Below are positions 18,141 to 27,018 of a stretch of DNA of 39,034 nucleotides, in pieces. The DNA comes from CAYJLC01 sp044426355 (GTDB taxonomy: Bacteria; Bacillota; Clostridia; Oscillospirales; Butyricicoccaceae), in contig JAWXUO010000013.1 of the NCBI GenBank assembly GCA_044426355.1, positions 1 to 39,034 on the forward strand, given 5' to 3'. The notes below the pieces were generated by a model. The model searched no databases, had not been told where the DNA came from, and saw only the letters and a list, made by a program, of their open reading frames with translations. The first letter of the stretch is position 1. The number at the start of each line of letters is the position of its first letter. The position numbers and the translations under genes are program-made.

Positions 18141-19003
18141 AAATCACCTATTTTTGTGTTATACACATCATATTCTTCCCAAATATTTTCAAGTTTAGTA
18201 AGATTTTCTACAATATCCTCAGATTTTTTATGTGAAATTGCAGAAATCAACGCATTTATCAAACTCAAAGGAGCAACTAATGAATCGGCAAAGCTCACCA
18301 TATCACTTTTTGCAATTAAAGTATAATCTGCATTTTTGCTCAGTGGCGAATTTTCACTATCTGTAAGGGCGATTGTTTTTACCCCATTTTTTCTAGCATA
18401 TTCAATAGTTTTTATAGTTCCCATAGAATATCTTGGAAAACTTATTGCTAAAACCACATCTCCTTTTGATATTTGCACAATTTGCTCAAATATTTCCGAC
18501 GAACTCGCCGAATTTATAAGCTTTACGTTATCAAAAATCAAATTAAAGTAAAACCCTAAAAAACTTGCAAGTGCACTCGACGAACGCACTCCTAAAATAT
18601 AAATTCTCTTCGCATTTATTATTTCGTCTACAACTTTTTCAAAGTTTTCGTGGTCAATTTCGTTCAAAGTTGCTCGTATTTGCTCAATATCAGAATTCAA
18701 AACGGTTTCAAGGATATTTTCGCTAGATACTTGCTCGTTAGATACCTCAACACGCTGTACAGAAGTTAGCTTCGTGCGAATTACATTAAGTAAATCTTTT
18801 TGAAAATGTGGATACCCCTCATATCCTAGCTCAAAAGCGAAGCGAACAACTGTAGATTCGCTAACATTTGCAGAAATTGCAAGCTTATTTGCAGTCATAT
18901 AAGGTGCTTTATCATAATTATTTAGCACAAAATCAGCAATCGCTCGTTGTCTTTTAGAAAATTCCCCTCGTTTTTCTTTGATTTTTTCTAAAACATCGCT
19001 CAT
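18137..19003 (-). CDS. MurR/RpiR-family transcriptional regulator
   Basis: Sugar-phosphate-sensing regulator, with an N-terminal helix-turn-helix (about 1-75, ISANVSESTVVRFAFELG) and a C-terminal SIS domain (about 120-250, YILGVRSSSALASF and VVLAISFPRYSMGT) expected to bind a phosphosugar. The longest frame starts at 19015, but that ATG has no upstream SD and itself forms part of the GGAGG site. Met5 (19003), 5 nt after GGAGG, is the probable start, giving 288 aa. A 9-bp inverted repeat flanks the region just upstream (19020-19057). No sugar kinase or etherase gene is adjacent, so the ligand is unknown. It is coupled to the flavoprotein gene by a 4-base overlap. Confidence 0.9.
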   Translation of the reverse strand: MSDVLEKIKEKRGEFSKRQRAIADFVLNNYDKAPYMTANKLAISANVSESTVVRFAFELGYEGYPHFQKDLLNVIRTKLTSVQRVEVSNEQVSSENILETVLNSDIEQIRATLNEIDHENFEKVVDEIINAKRIYILGVRSSSALASFLGFYFNLIFDNVKLINSASSSEIFEQIVQISKGDVVLAISFPRYSMGTIKTIEYARKNGVKTIALTDSENSPLSKNADYTLIAKSDMVSFADSLVAPLSLINALISAISHKKSEDIVENLTKLENIWEEYDVYNTKIGDL

Positions 19004-19019
19004 ATCTACCTCCATTTTT

Positions 19020-19057
19020 ATTAGTTTATTGTATTAAATCGCATTTTTTAAACTAAT
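19020..19057 (-). repeat. 9-bp perfect inverted repeat upstream of rpiR
   Basis: ATTAGTTTA (19020-19028) and TAAACTAAT (19049-19057) flank 20 nt that include a weak -10-like TACAAT on the minus strand. No T-run follows, so it is not a normal terminator. Its place in the gap between rluB and rpiR suits an autoregulatory operator; that role is inference. Confidence 0.55.
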
Positions 19058-19066
19058 TGTATACTT

Positions 19067-19771
19067 TTATAGTCGTTTTAAATATTCAACTTCGCTTCTA
19101 GATAAATTTCTCCACTTGCCACGGCTCAAATCTTCAAGCTCAAGTTTTGCAATTGCAACTCTTTTTAGCATGTCCACTTTTAATCCACATTTTTCACACA
19201 TTTTACGAATTTGTCGATTTTTGCCCTCATAAATTGTAATAAAAAGCTCACAAACTCCACCTTCTGTATAAATTTCTTCAACTTTTGCTGTAGAAATCAA
19301 AGTTCCGTCGATTTTCATAGGTTTTGAAAGTTGTGGCACACGTGCAACATCACCAGTTACTTTTAGGTGATATTTTTTTCCTATATTGCTTTTCGGGTGC
19401 ATCATTTTATGTGCAAAATCACCATCATTTGTAAGTAAAAGCAAGCCTTCTGAGTTCATATCAAGCCTACCAATTGGATATACACGCACACCAACATTTT
19501 TTACTAAATCTACGATATTTTTACGTGCTTTTTCGTCTTTCAGCGTCGTCACATAGCCCACTGGCTTGTTCAACATTATATACGCTTTTGCTGTTTGTAT
19601 TTTTATCGGCTTGTTGTCAATGCTAATTAAATCGTAGCTAGGGTCAGCTTTATCGCCTAAATTTGCTACTCTATGATTTACAGTAACCCTACCTGCATTT
19701 ATAAATGTCTCTGCACTTCTCCTCGACATAACTCCAGCCGAGGAAATAATTTTTTGTAATCTTTCCTTCAT
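19067..19771 (-). CDS. rluB: RsuA/RluB-family pseudouridine synthase
   Basis: Converts a specific rRNA uridine to pseudouridine. The N-terminal S4 RNA-binding domain (about 2-47, RLQKIISSAGVMSRRSAE) precedes the catalytic domain, with the aspartate D104 in IGRLDMNSEGLLLLTNDG. 234 aa, normal for the family. AAGGAG lies about 6 nt before the ATG, and the gap from dacF is 9 nt. The RluB assignment (23S rRNA helix 89) is favoured by its neighbourhood in Firmicutes; RsuA or RluF types cannot be excluded on sequence alone. Confidence 0.92.
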   Translation of the reverse strand: MKERLQKIISSAGVMSRRSAETFINAGRVTVNHRVANLGDKADPSYDLISIDNKPIKIQTAKAYIMLNKPVGYVTTLKDEKARKNIVDLVKNVGVRVYPIGRLDMNSEGLLLLTNDGDFAHKMMHPKSNIGKKYHLKVTGDVARVPQLSKPMKIDGTLISTAKVEEIYTEGGVCELFITIYEGKNRQIRKMCEKCGLKVDMLKRVAIAKLELEDLSRGKWRNLSRSEVEYLKRL

Positions 19772-19780
19772 TTTTTCTCC

Positions 19781-20881
19781 TTAATAGAATAAATTTCTAA
19801 CAAAATCTATAAATTTTTCAAAAATATTCATTTCTTTTACATATTCAAAACCAATTTCGTCATCATAATACAAATTACAACGATAAATTTCCACATTACC
19901 TATATTATACACTATTTCTCCATAAATTTCACCCTTTTTTATAGGAGAATAATTTATTTTTTCAGAAATCACCGTAGTTGTTAGTTCTTTTTTTTGTGAA
20001 GCTGTCAAATTTATGTTTACATTTTCTAAAAAAACTATTTTTGCTAAACTCTCATCACCACCATATATAGCAACTTCACCAAAAACATCGCCATTGTTTT
20101 GTATATTATACATATCATACATACCAAAAGCGTCATCAAACATAGCCATGTGGTCTGCCCAGTCCGACGGAGCATCTAGCGTTACTGCAACCAAAGTTTT
20201 TTCGTTAATCGTTACAGCCGACACCAAACAACGCCCTGAACTTTTCGTATATCCCGTTTTAATTCCAATTGCTTCATCTACAAGCCACAACATTTTATTG
20301 TGATTTTGCATAATTCTGCTATCTGTTTCGTGATATTTCGACGAAACTATTTGTTGAAACTGCTCATTTTGCATTGCATATGCCGAAAGTTTTGCAAGCT
20401 CTAAAGCTGTCGTGTGATGATTTTCTGCATCTAACCCGTTAGGATTTTCAAAAGAAGTGTTAAAAAGTTCTAATTCTAACGCTTTCTCGTTCATCAAATC
20501 TATAAACTCGTCGTAATTTCCTGTAGTTTCATGTGCAATTGCGATTGCAGAGTCATTTCCAGACATCAGCATTAAACCATAAAGCAGGTCTATCATCGTT
20601 ACAATTTCGCCTTCACGCAGATACATCGACGAACCTTCAACGAGCGTGTACTCAAGTTTTATCTCAATTTCTCGCTCTAAATCAGCATGTTCTAAAGCAA
20701 CCAGTGCCGTCATAATTTTCGTAGTACTCGCCATAGACATAACCGTATCTTCGCTTTTTCCGTATAAAATTTCCAAAGTATCAGAATCTATAATTACTGC
20801 ACTCTTTGCCGATACAGAAGTTGCATAAACTTGATTTACCACTAAATTCAACACAAAAGCTATTAAAACAAAAATTTTCAT
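19781..20881 (-). CDS. dacF: D-alanyl-D-alanine carboxypeptidase (DacF/PBP5 type)
   Basis: Trims the terminal D-Ala of peptidoglycan stem peptides outside the membrane. The signal peptide is about 1-20 (MKIFVLIAFVLNLVVNQVYA). The serine-peptidase S11 motifs are STTK (52-55, Ser52 nucleophile), SGN (107-109) and KTG (208-210). The C-terminal tail is a short amphipathic membrane anchor (FEKFIDFVRNLFY). A longer frame begins with TTG at 20896, but GAGGG lies 7 nt before the ATG at 20881. It heads the cluster ending at ispH-rpsA. Bacillus dacF is expressed in the forespore; no clear sporulation promoter was recognised here, so dacB-like or vegetative roles stay open. Confidence 0.92.
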   Translation of the reverse strand: MKIFVLIAFVLNLVVNQVYATSVSAKSAVIIDSDTLEILYGKSEDTVMSMASTTKIMTALVALEHADLEREIEIKLEYTLVEGSSMYLREGEIVTMIDLLYGLMLMSGNDSAIAIAHETTGNYDEFIDLMNEKALELELFNTSFENPNGLDAENHHTTALELAKLSAYAMQNEQFQQIVSSKYHETDSRIMQNHNKMLWLVDEAIGIKTGYTKSSGRCLVSAVTINEKTLVAVTLDAPSDWADHMAMFDDAFGMYDMYNIQNNGDVFGEVAIYGGDESLAKIVFLENVNINLTASQKKELTTTVISEKINYSPIKKGEIYGEIVYNIGNVEIYRCNLYYDDEIGFEYVKEMNIFEKFIDFVRNLFY

Positions 20882-20962
20882 AAAATACCCTCTCAAAACT
20901 AAAATTCACTTTGTACACTATATTAGAATTTTCATGTTTTTATGAATGTATTTTCATTTGTT

Positions 20963-20993
20963 AAAAAAAGAACAATCTTTCGATTGCTCTTTT
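20963..20993 (-). terminator. Terminator of the lon-ytfJ group
   Basis: On the minus strand AAAAGAGCAATC, tetraloop GAAA, then GATTGTTCTTTT form a 12-bp stem with one G-U pair, continuing into a seven-T run. It lies 3 nt past the ytfJ stop and separates it from dacF. Confidence 0.92.
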
Positions 20994-20996
20994 AAG

Positions 20997-21386
20997 CTAT
21001 TCTTCAGTACTTTGAGTAGGTTTTTTATTTTTATCAAATAAATCAGATACCTTTGTTACAATATCAGGCATCATTTCTACCATTCTATCTGCTGTTGAGC
21101 TTGCAGGACCGTTTATTGGCAAGATTTTTACATCGCCATTTGCAATAACAACGAAAGCAATTGGAGAAATCGTAATTCCTGCACCACTTCCCCCACCGAA
21201 ACCGTCAGAGCTATCTTTTAATTTCACATCTGTACCACCAGAACCAATTCCGATACTCATTTTTGTGATTGGAATAAGTGTTACTCCATCTGCTGTAGTT
21301 ATTGGTGTTCCTATAATTGTATTTGTATCCACAACCTGTCTTATTTTTTCGACCGTTTGTGACATTAAATCTGAAACGTTACTCAT
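20997..21386 (-). CDS. ytfJ: GerW-family sporulation protein YtfJ
   Basis: Small soluble protein of 129 aa with the YtfJ/GerW signature: an N-terminal helix, the IGTPITTADGVTLIPI strand, a glycine-rich centre (GFGGGSGAGI), ISPIAFVVI and a C-terminal helix. In Bacillus it is made in the forespore and is needed for normal spore germination; the molecular mechanism is unclear. Its ATG overlaps the DUF2953 stop (ATGA), and the SD is weak, so it likely depends on coupling to the upstream gene. The same DUF2953-ytfJ pair occurs in Bacillus as ytfI-ytfJ. Confidence 0.93.
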   Translation of the reverse strand: MSNVSDLMSQTVEKIRQVVDTNTIIGTPITTADGVTLIPITKMSIGIGSGGTDVKLKDSSDGFGGGSGAGITISPIAFVVIANGDVKILPINGPASSTADRMVEMMPDIVTKVSDLFDKNKKPTQSTEE

Positions 21387-22135
21387 ATTAAATCTCTCTT
21401 TCTAATTTCTTTAATCTTTTTATAATTTATATTCTTAAGCACTCTACAAATACTTGTATGAACAATTATTTCAGAATTAACTACAACTTCAAAGCTAGTC
21501 TGCTCCCAAATTGGAGTTATATCAATTTTATATTGCTTAATAATAAAGTTTTTATACAAAAATGCTGTTATATTTCCATATAAAACCCAAAAAACACCTA
21601 TTAATTTCCCAGTTTTAGCATCATCATCGGTTCTTAAAAAAAACTCTGTAGATATTTTTTCTACCGTTAAACAAAAAGCAAGTTCCTCTAAAATATCCAA
21701 AACATCACTTAAAAGCTCCATATAATCATCAATTTTATCAAAATCAAATTGAAAATCACTGTTTTTTTCACTTTTTTCTTGTTTCTTTGTGCTTCCTGTT
21801 TTTTCTGTAGTTTCTTTTTTCACTTCAGGTTCTTTTTTAATTTCCTCTTTTTTTGCTAAATTAGGATTATTCTGCGATTTTATTTCTTCTCGTATTTGAC
21901 TAATAATTTCGCTTTCACTGTTTTTTTCTTGCTTTTTTTTCTTATTTTTGCTAGTTTTCGCACTAGCTTTTATATTTTTTTCTAAAATTTCGGATAAATT
22001 AATCTTAAAAAACAAAAATTTTAGCGACAAGCTCCAACCTGTGCTGTCGCTTTTAAACAGCAAAGTTATCGTCATTAATACTATTATACATAATAATACC
22101 AAAATAGTCAATAAGATATATAAAATAAAAGTCAT
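21383..22135 (-). CDS. DUF2953-domain protein (YtfI-like)
   Basis: Function unknown; found next to ytfJ in many spore formers. One N-terminal membrane helix (about 3-27) is followed by a long, highly charged Lys/Glu-rich linker (about 55-130) and a C-terminal DUF2953 segment (LIGVFWVLYGNITAFLY, then ICRVLKNI). The frame can start at TTG 22144, but that codon touches the AAGGA site. The ATG at 22135 is 9 nt downstream of the site, giving 250 aa. The linker is low-complexity and probably disordered. A role at the forespore membrane is suggested only by the ytfJ linkage. Confidence 0.82.
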   Translation of the reverse strand: MTFILYILLTILVLLCIIVLMTITLLFKSDSTGWSLSLKFLFFKINLSEILEKNIKASAKTSKNKKKKQEKNSESEIISQIREEIKSQNNPNLAKKEEIKKEPEVKKETTEKTGSTKKQEKSEKNSDFQFDFDKIDDYMELLSDVLDILEELAFCLTVEKISTEFFLRTDDDAKTGKLIGVFWVLYGNITAFLYKNFIIKQYKIDITPIWEQTSFEVVVNSEIIVHTSICRVLKNINYKKIKEIRKRDLI

Positions 22136-22161
22136 TAATTCCAATCCTTAAACGCTAAAAT

Positions 22162-22797
22162 TTATAAAAACGCAAATAGTATATTTTCTATCACGCTAAT
22201 CATTCCTTGTGATATATAATTTCTCAAAATATATATCGGCATTGTCAAAAACCCAAAATACAGCCCCAAAACAAGCCCAAATTGTATAAATTGAGCATTA
22301 TTTATTAAAAACAAACGTTGTTTTGGTGGTAAAAAAGGTACTATTATGTGCGAGCCATCTAGTGGAGGAATTGGAATAAAATTAAAAATACCAAGACCAA
22401 TGCTAATAGATGCTGTAAACGCTAAAAATTGAAACATTGCCACTGTAAAGTCGTTAAAAGCTACGCAAAGTATGCTATATCCTAAAAAATACAGCATAAA
22501 AGCTAGTAAAAAATTCGAAACAGGGCCTGCAAGTGCGATTAATATAGAATCTCTTTTAGGATTTTTGAGATTTCTGTAATTTACAGGAACTGGTTTTGCC
22601 CAACCAAAATGAAAAAATATAAGTGCAAGCAGTCCTAAAAAATCTACGTGAGCCATTGGATTTAAGGTAAGTCTTCCTTGATTTTTCGCAGTATTATCGC
22701 CTAATTTATATGCCATAAAAGCATGCGATGCCTCATGAAAACTAAGGCAGATAAACACGGCTGTTATCGTCATTAATAATGATTGCAAATATTGCAT
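22162..22797 (-). CDS. Site-2 protease family (M50) membrane metalloprotease
   Basis: Multipass zinc protease that should cleave transmembrane substrates. The zinc site is HEASH (21-25, E22 catalytic) in the first helix, the NPMAHVD segment lies at 46-52, and the third ligand is D147 in PPLDGS. There are about five to six hydrophobic segments and no PDZ or CBS domain, so it is the compact YwhC-like type rather than SpoIVFB. No anti-sigma factor is encoded beside it. It lies 11 nt after ysxC and 26 nt before the DUF2953 gene. In several Clostridia I recall this gene being followed by scpA-scpB, which are not here. Confidence 0.9.
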   Translation of the reverse strand: MQYLQSLLMTITAVFICLSFHEASHAFMAYKLGDNTAKNQGRLTLNPMAHVDFLGLLALIFFHFGWAKPVPVNYRNLKNPKRDSILIALAGPVSNFLLAFMLYFLGYSILCVAFNDFTVAMFQFLAFTASISIGLGIFNFIPIPPLDGSHIIVPFLPPKQRLFLINNAQFIQFGLVLGLYFGFLTMPIYILRNYISQGMISVIENILFAFL

Positions 22798-22808
22798 TTT
22801 TTCTGCTC

Positions 22809-23471
22809 CTACTCTACAGTTTCTTCATTTTCAGATAGATTTTCTTCTATTTTTTCCAAAATTTCAAGACTTTTATCATAATCATCTACATATTTTGAAA
22901 TAATTTCTAAAACTTCCTCACGGCCATCGCCTTTTTCTGCCGAAAATTCTACCATAGATACATTTTCGTGCAGTTTTAATTTATTAAAAATAACGTCAAG
23001 ATTTGGTTGTCTTTGCATTTTTTTAACCTTATCTTGCTTATTTGCGATAACTAAAAACGGTTTTTTTGTTTCTAAAAACCAGTTTGCCATAATAATATCG
23101 TCATTAGTTGGCTTGTGTCGCATATCAACAATTAAAATACCAAGTGCCATAGCCTCGTTTATTTCAAAATATTGCTCGATTAATGCACCCCATCTTGCTC
23201 TTTCAACTTTTGAAACTTTTGCATAGCCATATCCTGGTAAATCGACAAAATACATTCTCTCATCTACCTTAAAAAAGTTAATATGCACAGTTTTTCCTGG
23301 TGAATTTGCAACACGGGCAAAGTTTTTTCGCATTAAAAGTTTATTTATAGTCGATGATTTACCTACGTTTGATTTTCCTGAAAAAACCACCTGTGGCATG
23401 CCATCTGTCGGAAAATCGGCAGGTTTTACAGCAGATTTTATAAATTCGACATTGTGTATATTTATATTCAT
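22809..23471 (-). CDS. ysxC: Ribosome biogenesis GTPase YsxC/EngB
   Basis: GTPase needed for late assembly of the 50S subunit. G motifs: G1 GKSNVGKS (32-39), the G2 threonine in KTVHINF, G3 DLPGYGYA (77-84), G4 NKQDK (144-148) and G5 SAEKG. The length of 220 aa includes a short acidic tail ending ENEETVE. It follows lon at 11 nt, the same lon-ysxC adjacency as in Bacillus, and has a G-rich SD 3 nt before the ATG. Confidence 0.96.
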   Translation of the reverse strand: MNINIHNVEFIKSAVKPADFPTDGMPQVVFSGKSNVGKSSTINKLLMRKNFARVANSPGKTVHINFFKVDERMYFVDLPGYGYAKVSKVERARWGALIEQYFEINEAMALGILIVDMRHKPTNDDIIMANWFLETKKPFLVIANKQDKVKKMQRQPNLDVIFNKLKLHENVSMVEFSAEKGDGREEVLEIISKYVDDYDKSLEILEKIEENLSENEETVE

Positions 23472-23482
23472 TTTGCCCCCAT

Positions 23483-25855
23483 CTACTGTATTACAGCGTC
23501 TATTAAAATTTCTTTTGCAAGCATATGAATTTCACTTTTTTCCGTTTGCACTAAAGCATGCGATATAACTGTGTCCATATTATCAGCAATAATAAATTCT
23601 ATATTTTCTAGCACTTCTGCTTCAATTTCTTCTAAATCTTTTTCGTTTTCACGAGATATTATAACCTTTTTCACACCGTTTTGATACGCAGCCATAGATT
23701 TTTCTTTTAAACCACCGATAGGCATAACATTCCCACGAAGCGAAATTTCCCCAGTCATTGCTACAGTGTGCTTAACTGGTGCCTTAGTTAGTGCAGAAAT
23801 AATCGCTGTAGCCATTGTTATCCCTGCAGAAGGTCCATCTTTTGGCGTTGCCCCTTCAGGAAAATGTACGTGAATATCTTTCTTTTTATGAAAATCTGGC
23901 TCTAAATCAAGCTCGCTTGATATACTTCTAATATAACTTAGAGCAATGTCAGCAGATTCTTGCATAACCTTTCCTAAATTACCTGTCAATTTCACTTTGC
24001 CTTCGCCCTCTAAAACATTTACTTCAACACGCAAAATAACACCACCTACGCTAGTATACGCAAGCCCATTTACAATGCCGATTTGGTCTTTTTTAGAAAA
24101 AGCGTCTTCGATATATCTAGGTTTTCCTAAATATGTGTCTAAATTATCATCAATATTAAACACTTTTTGGTCATCTGTTATCATTTTTAATGCAACTTTT
24201 CGCATTATTTTCTCAACATTTTGTTCTAAACCACGAACTCCAGCCTCTTTTGTGTATCCAGAAATCATATTATTAATAGCATCATCTGAAATTTTAACAC
24301 GTTTTAGCTTATATTTTTTCGTAATTTTAGGAATAATATATGAACGTGCAATATGATATTTTTCAAGCTGTGTGTACGAAGAAAGTTCGATAACTTCCAT
24401 TCTATCTAAAAGTGGTTTTGGAATAGTTTTTAAATTATTTGCAGTTGCAATAAAAATAACTTTCGATAAATCGTATGGAATTTCTAAATAATGGTCTGAA
24501 AATGTGCTATTTTGTTCAAAATCTAGTACTTCAAGCATAGCAGCAGACGGGTCGCCTTTTAAATCTGATGACATTTTGTCTATTTCATCAAGCAAAATTA
24601 CAGGATTTATCGTTTTTGCACTATCCATAGCTTTGATAATTTTTCCACACATAGCCCCTACATAGGTTTTTCTGTGTCCACGAATTTCAGCCTCATCACG
24701 AACACCACCAAGAGATACTCTCGCCATTTTTCGTCCCATTGATTTTGCGACAGAAGAAGCTATAGACGTTTTCCCTACCCCAGGAGGTCCTACAAGGCAA
24801 ATTACACAACCTTTTTCGCTTTCAGATACCACACGAAGTGCTAAAGTTTCTAAAATACGTTCTTTTACTTTATCTAGTCCGTAATGATTTTCGTCTAGTA
24901 TTTTTTGAGCTTTTGCAAGGTCTGTTTTATCTTTTGTTTGCTTTTTAAAAGGCAGTTCTGTTACAAAATCTAAATAATTTCGTATCACTCCCGCTTCTTG
25001 AGAGCTATTACCTAAACGACGCATTTTTCGAGCTTCTCTTTTTAGTTTTTCGATGCTTTCTTCTGCAATAGGTAGTTTTTCTATTTTTTGCATATAATTA
25101 TCAAATTCTGCTATAACACCTTCATTTTCGCCCAGTTCTTCTAAAACTACTTTTAGCTTTTCACGAAGGTAATAATCTCTTTGATTTTTATCTACACGCT
25201 CACGCACTGCCTCTGAAATATCATCTTGTATGCTGTATATTTCTATTTCTTGCGACAATATTTCTACAATAGAGATAGCTCGACGAACAGCGTTTCTTTC
25301 TTCAAGCAAACTCTGCTTTCTTTCGTTTTCTATAGGAATACTTTGTGCTATAAAATCTGCCATTTCTTGTGGCTCTGTAAGCCCCATTATAACACTTAAA
25401 ATATCTGATGATAATTTTTCTTGAAAATCTAGATAATTTTCAAATGTTTCTAAAATAGTTCTACAAAGTGCCACTTTTTGTTGTTGTGGCATTAAGTCGT
25501 TATAATCTTCCATTTCAGCTATTTCAGCTATTAAAAATGGTTTTTCACGCACTGTTTCGACTATAATCCCACGACTTTGCCCTTCTACAAGCACACGAAT
25601 ACTATCGTTTGGCATTTTTAATATTTTTTTAACAGTACATATAGTACCTATCGTATATAAATCTTCAAAAACTGGTTTTTCTCTTGACAAATTTTCTTGT
25701 GTTACTAAGAATATTTGTTGTTTGTCGTTCATAGATTTTTCTAATGCTTTAACCGACATAGAACGTCCCACATCAAAATGTAAATGCATTTTAGGAAACG
25801 CTGTTAGTCCTCTAAGTGGAAGCACCGGAATAATTAAATTATTGTTTTCTTCCAT
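23483..25855 (-). CDS. lon: ATP-dependent protease Lon
   Basis: Cytosolic AAA+ protease degrading misfolded and regulatory proteins. The N-terminal substrate-binding domain spans about 1-200, with a coiled linker to about 300. Walker A is GPPGVGKT (356-363), Walker B is VILLDEIDKM, and the arginine-rich sensor region follows. The Ser-Lys dyad is S676 in KDGPSAGI and K719 in GGLKEKS. 790 aa is normal for LonA. GAGGAG sits about 6 nt before the ATG, and the gap from tgt is 11 nt. No heat-shock operator (CIRCE or CtsR-like) is visible directly upstream; expression probably comes from the spoIID-tgt side or a promoter inside tgt. Confidence 0.97.
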   Translation of the reverse strand: MEENNNLIIPVLPLRGLTAFPKMHLHFDVGRSMSVKALEKSMNDKQQIFLVTQENLSREKPVFEDLYTIGTICTVKKILKMPNDSIRVLVEGQSRGIIVETVREKPFLIAEIAEMEDYNDLMPQQQKVALCRTILETFENYLDFQEKLSSDILSVIMGLTEPQEMADFIAQSIPIENERKQSLLEERNAVRRAISIVEILSQEIEIYSIQDDISEAVRERVDKNQRDYYLREKLKVVLEELGENEGVIAEFDNYMQKIEKLPIAEESIEKLKREARKMRRLGNSSQEAGVIRNYLDFVTELPFKKQTKDKTDLAKAQKILDENHYGLDKVKERILETLALRVVSESEKGCVICLVGPPGVGKTSIASSVAKSMGRKMARVSLGGVRDEAEIRGHRKTYVGAMCGKIIKAMDSAKTINPVILLDEIDKMSSDLKGDPSAAMLEVLDFEQNSTFSDHYLEIPYDLSKVIFIATANNLKTIPKPLLDRMEVIELSSYTQLEKYHIARSYIIPKITKKYKLKRVKISDDAINNMISGYTKEAGVRGLEQNVEKIMRKVALKMITDDQKVFNIDDNLDTYLGKPRYIEDAFSKKDQIGIVNGLAYTSVGGVILRVEVNVLEGEGKVKLTGNLGKVMQESADIALSYIRSISSELDLEPDFHKKKDIHVHFPEGATPKDGPSAGITMATAIISALTKAPVKHTVAMTGEISLRGNVMPIGGLKEKSMAAYQNGVKKVIISRENEKDLEEIEAEVLENIEFIIADNMDTVISHALVQTEKSEIHMLAKEILIDAVIQ

Positions 25856-25866
25856 ATTAATCTCCT

Positions 25867-27000
25867 CTATTCGTATTTTTGAGCTAATTTCTCGCTATAC
25901 TTTTGTCTAAATTCTTCAAAAGTTCCATTTTCTATATTCTCACGTATTTTTTCCATAAGCTCGTTATAAAAGTATAAATTATGCATTACGCAAAGTCGCA
26001 TAGCAAGCATTTCGTCTGCTTTTATTAAATGTCTTATATATGAACGTAAAAAATTTTTGCAAGTAGGACAACCACAAGTTTCATCTATAGGTTTGCTAGA
26101 TGTTGCATGCTGTAAATTTTTGATATTAACTTTACCGTGCCATGTAAAAAGCAGTCCATGTCTTGCGTTTCTTGCAGGCATTACACAGTCAAAAAAGTCA
26201 ACTCCACGAGCCACTGCCTCAATAATATTAGAAGGTGTTCCCACTCCCATTAAATATCTCGGTTTATCTTCTGGCATAAAAGGTTCTACAACCTCGATAG
26301 TTTTATACATTTCTTCTATCGTTTCGCCTACTGCAAGACCACCTATAGCATATCCATCAAGATTTAATTCGCTTATTTCTTTCATATGATTTATTCTTAA
26401 ATCTTCATAAGTCGAACCTTGGTTTATTCCAAAAAGCATTTGTTTTTTATTTACAGTATCTTCTAATTTATTTAGTCTATCAAGCTCTGTTTTACAACGT
26501 ACAAGCCATCTCGTTGTTCTTTGACACGATTGTTTTGTATATTCATAAGTTGCAGGGTTTTCGATACATTCGTCAAAAGCCATTGCAATATCCGAACCTA
26601 AATTAGACTGAATTTGCATGCTTTCTTCAGGCCCCATAAAAATTTTTCTGCCGTCTACATGAGAAGAAAAATAAACTCCCTCTTCTTTTATCTTACGAAG
26701 TCCAGAAAGCGAAAATACCTGAAATCCACCACTGTCTGTAAGCATAGGACCGTCCCACTTCATAAATTTATGCAGTCCACCTTGCCCTTTTATAATATCA
26801 TCTCCAGGTCTAATATGCAAATGGTAAGTATTTGAAAGCTCTACTTGACAGTTTATTTCTTTTAAATCCAAAGCCGAAACTGCACCTTTTATAGCACCTT
26901 GTGTTCCAACATTCATAAAAACTGGTGTTTTTACTAGTCCATGTGGTGTTTCAAATTCGCAAAGTCTTGCTTTGTTCTCTTTTTTTATAATTTTCAGCAT
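25867..27000 (-). CDS. tgt: tRNA-guanine transglycosylase
   Basis: Exchanges guanine-34 of GUN-anticodon tRNAs for preQ1 on the way to queuosine. The general base/acid is D89 in LTDSGGFQVFS, the nucleophile segment is VDFFDCVMPARNARHG (268-283), and the zinc site is C309, C311, C314 and H340. 377 aa matches the bacterial enzyme. An AAAGGGA site precedes the ATG. In many Clostridia tgt sits with queA and yajC; here only spoIID lies upstream and lon downstream, so the usual ruvAB-queA and yajC neighbours are absent from this locus. Confidence 0.97.
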   Translation of the reverse strand: MLKIIKKENKARLCEFETPHGLVKTPVFMNVGTQGAIKGAVSALDLKEINCQVELSNTYHLHIRPGDDIIKGQGGLHKFMKWDGPMLTDSGGFQVFSLSGLRKIKEEGVYFSSHVDGRKIFMGPEESMQIQSNLGSDIAMAFDECIENPATYEYTKQSCQRTTRWLVRCKTELDRLNKLEDTVNKKQMLFGINQGSTYEDLRINHMKEISELNLDGYAIGGLAVGETIEEMYKTIEVVEPFMPEDKPRYLMGVGTPSNIIEAVARGVDFFDCVMPARNARHGLLFTWHGKVNIKNLQHATSSKPIDETCGCPTCKNFLRSYIRHLIKADEMLAMRLCVMHNLYFYNELMEKIRENIENGTFEEFRQKYSEKLAQKYE

Positions 27001-27018
27001 ATTATTCCCTTTATATCT

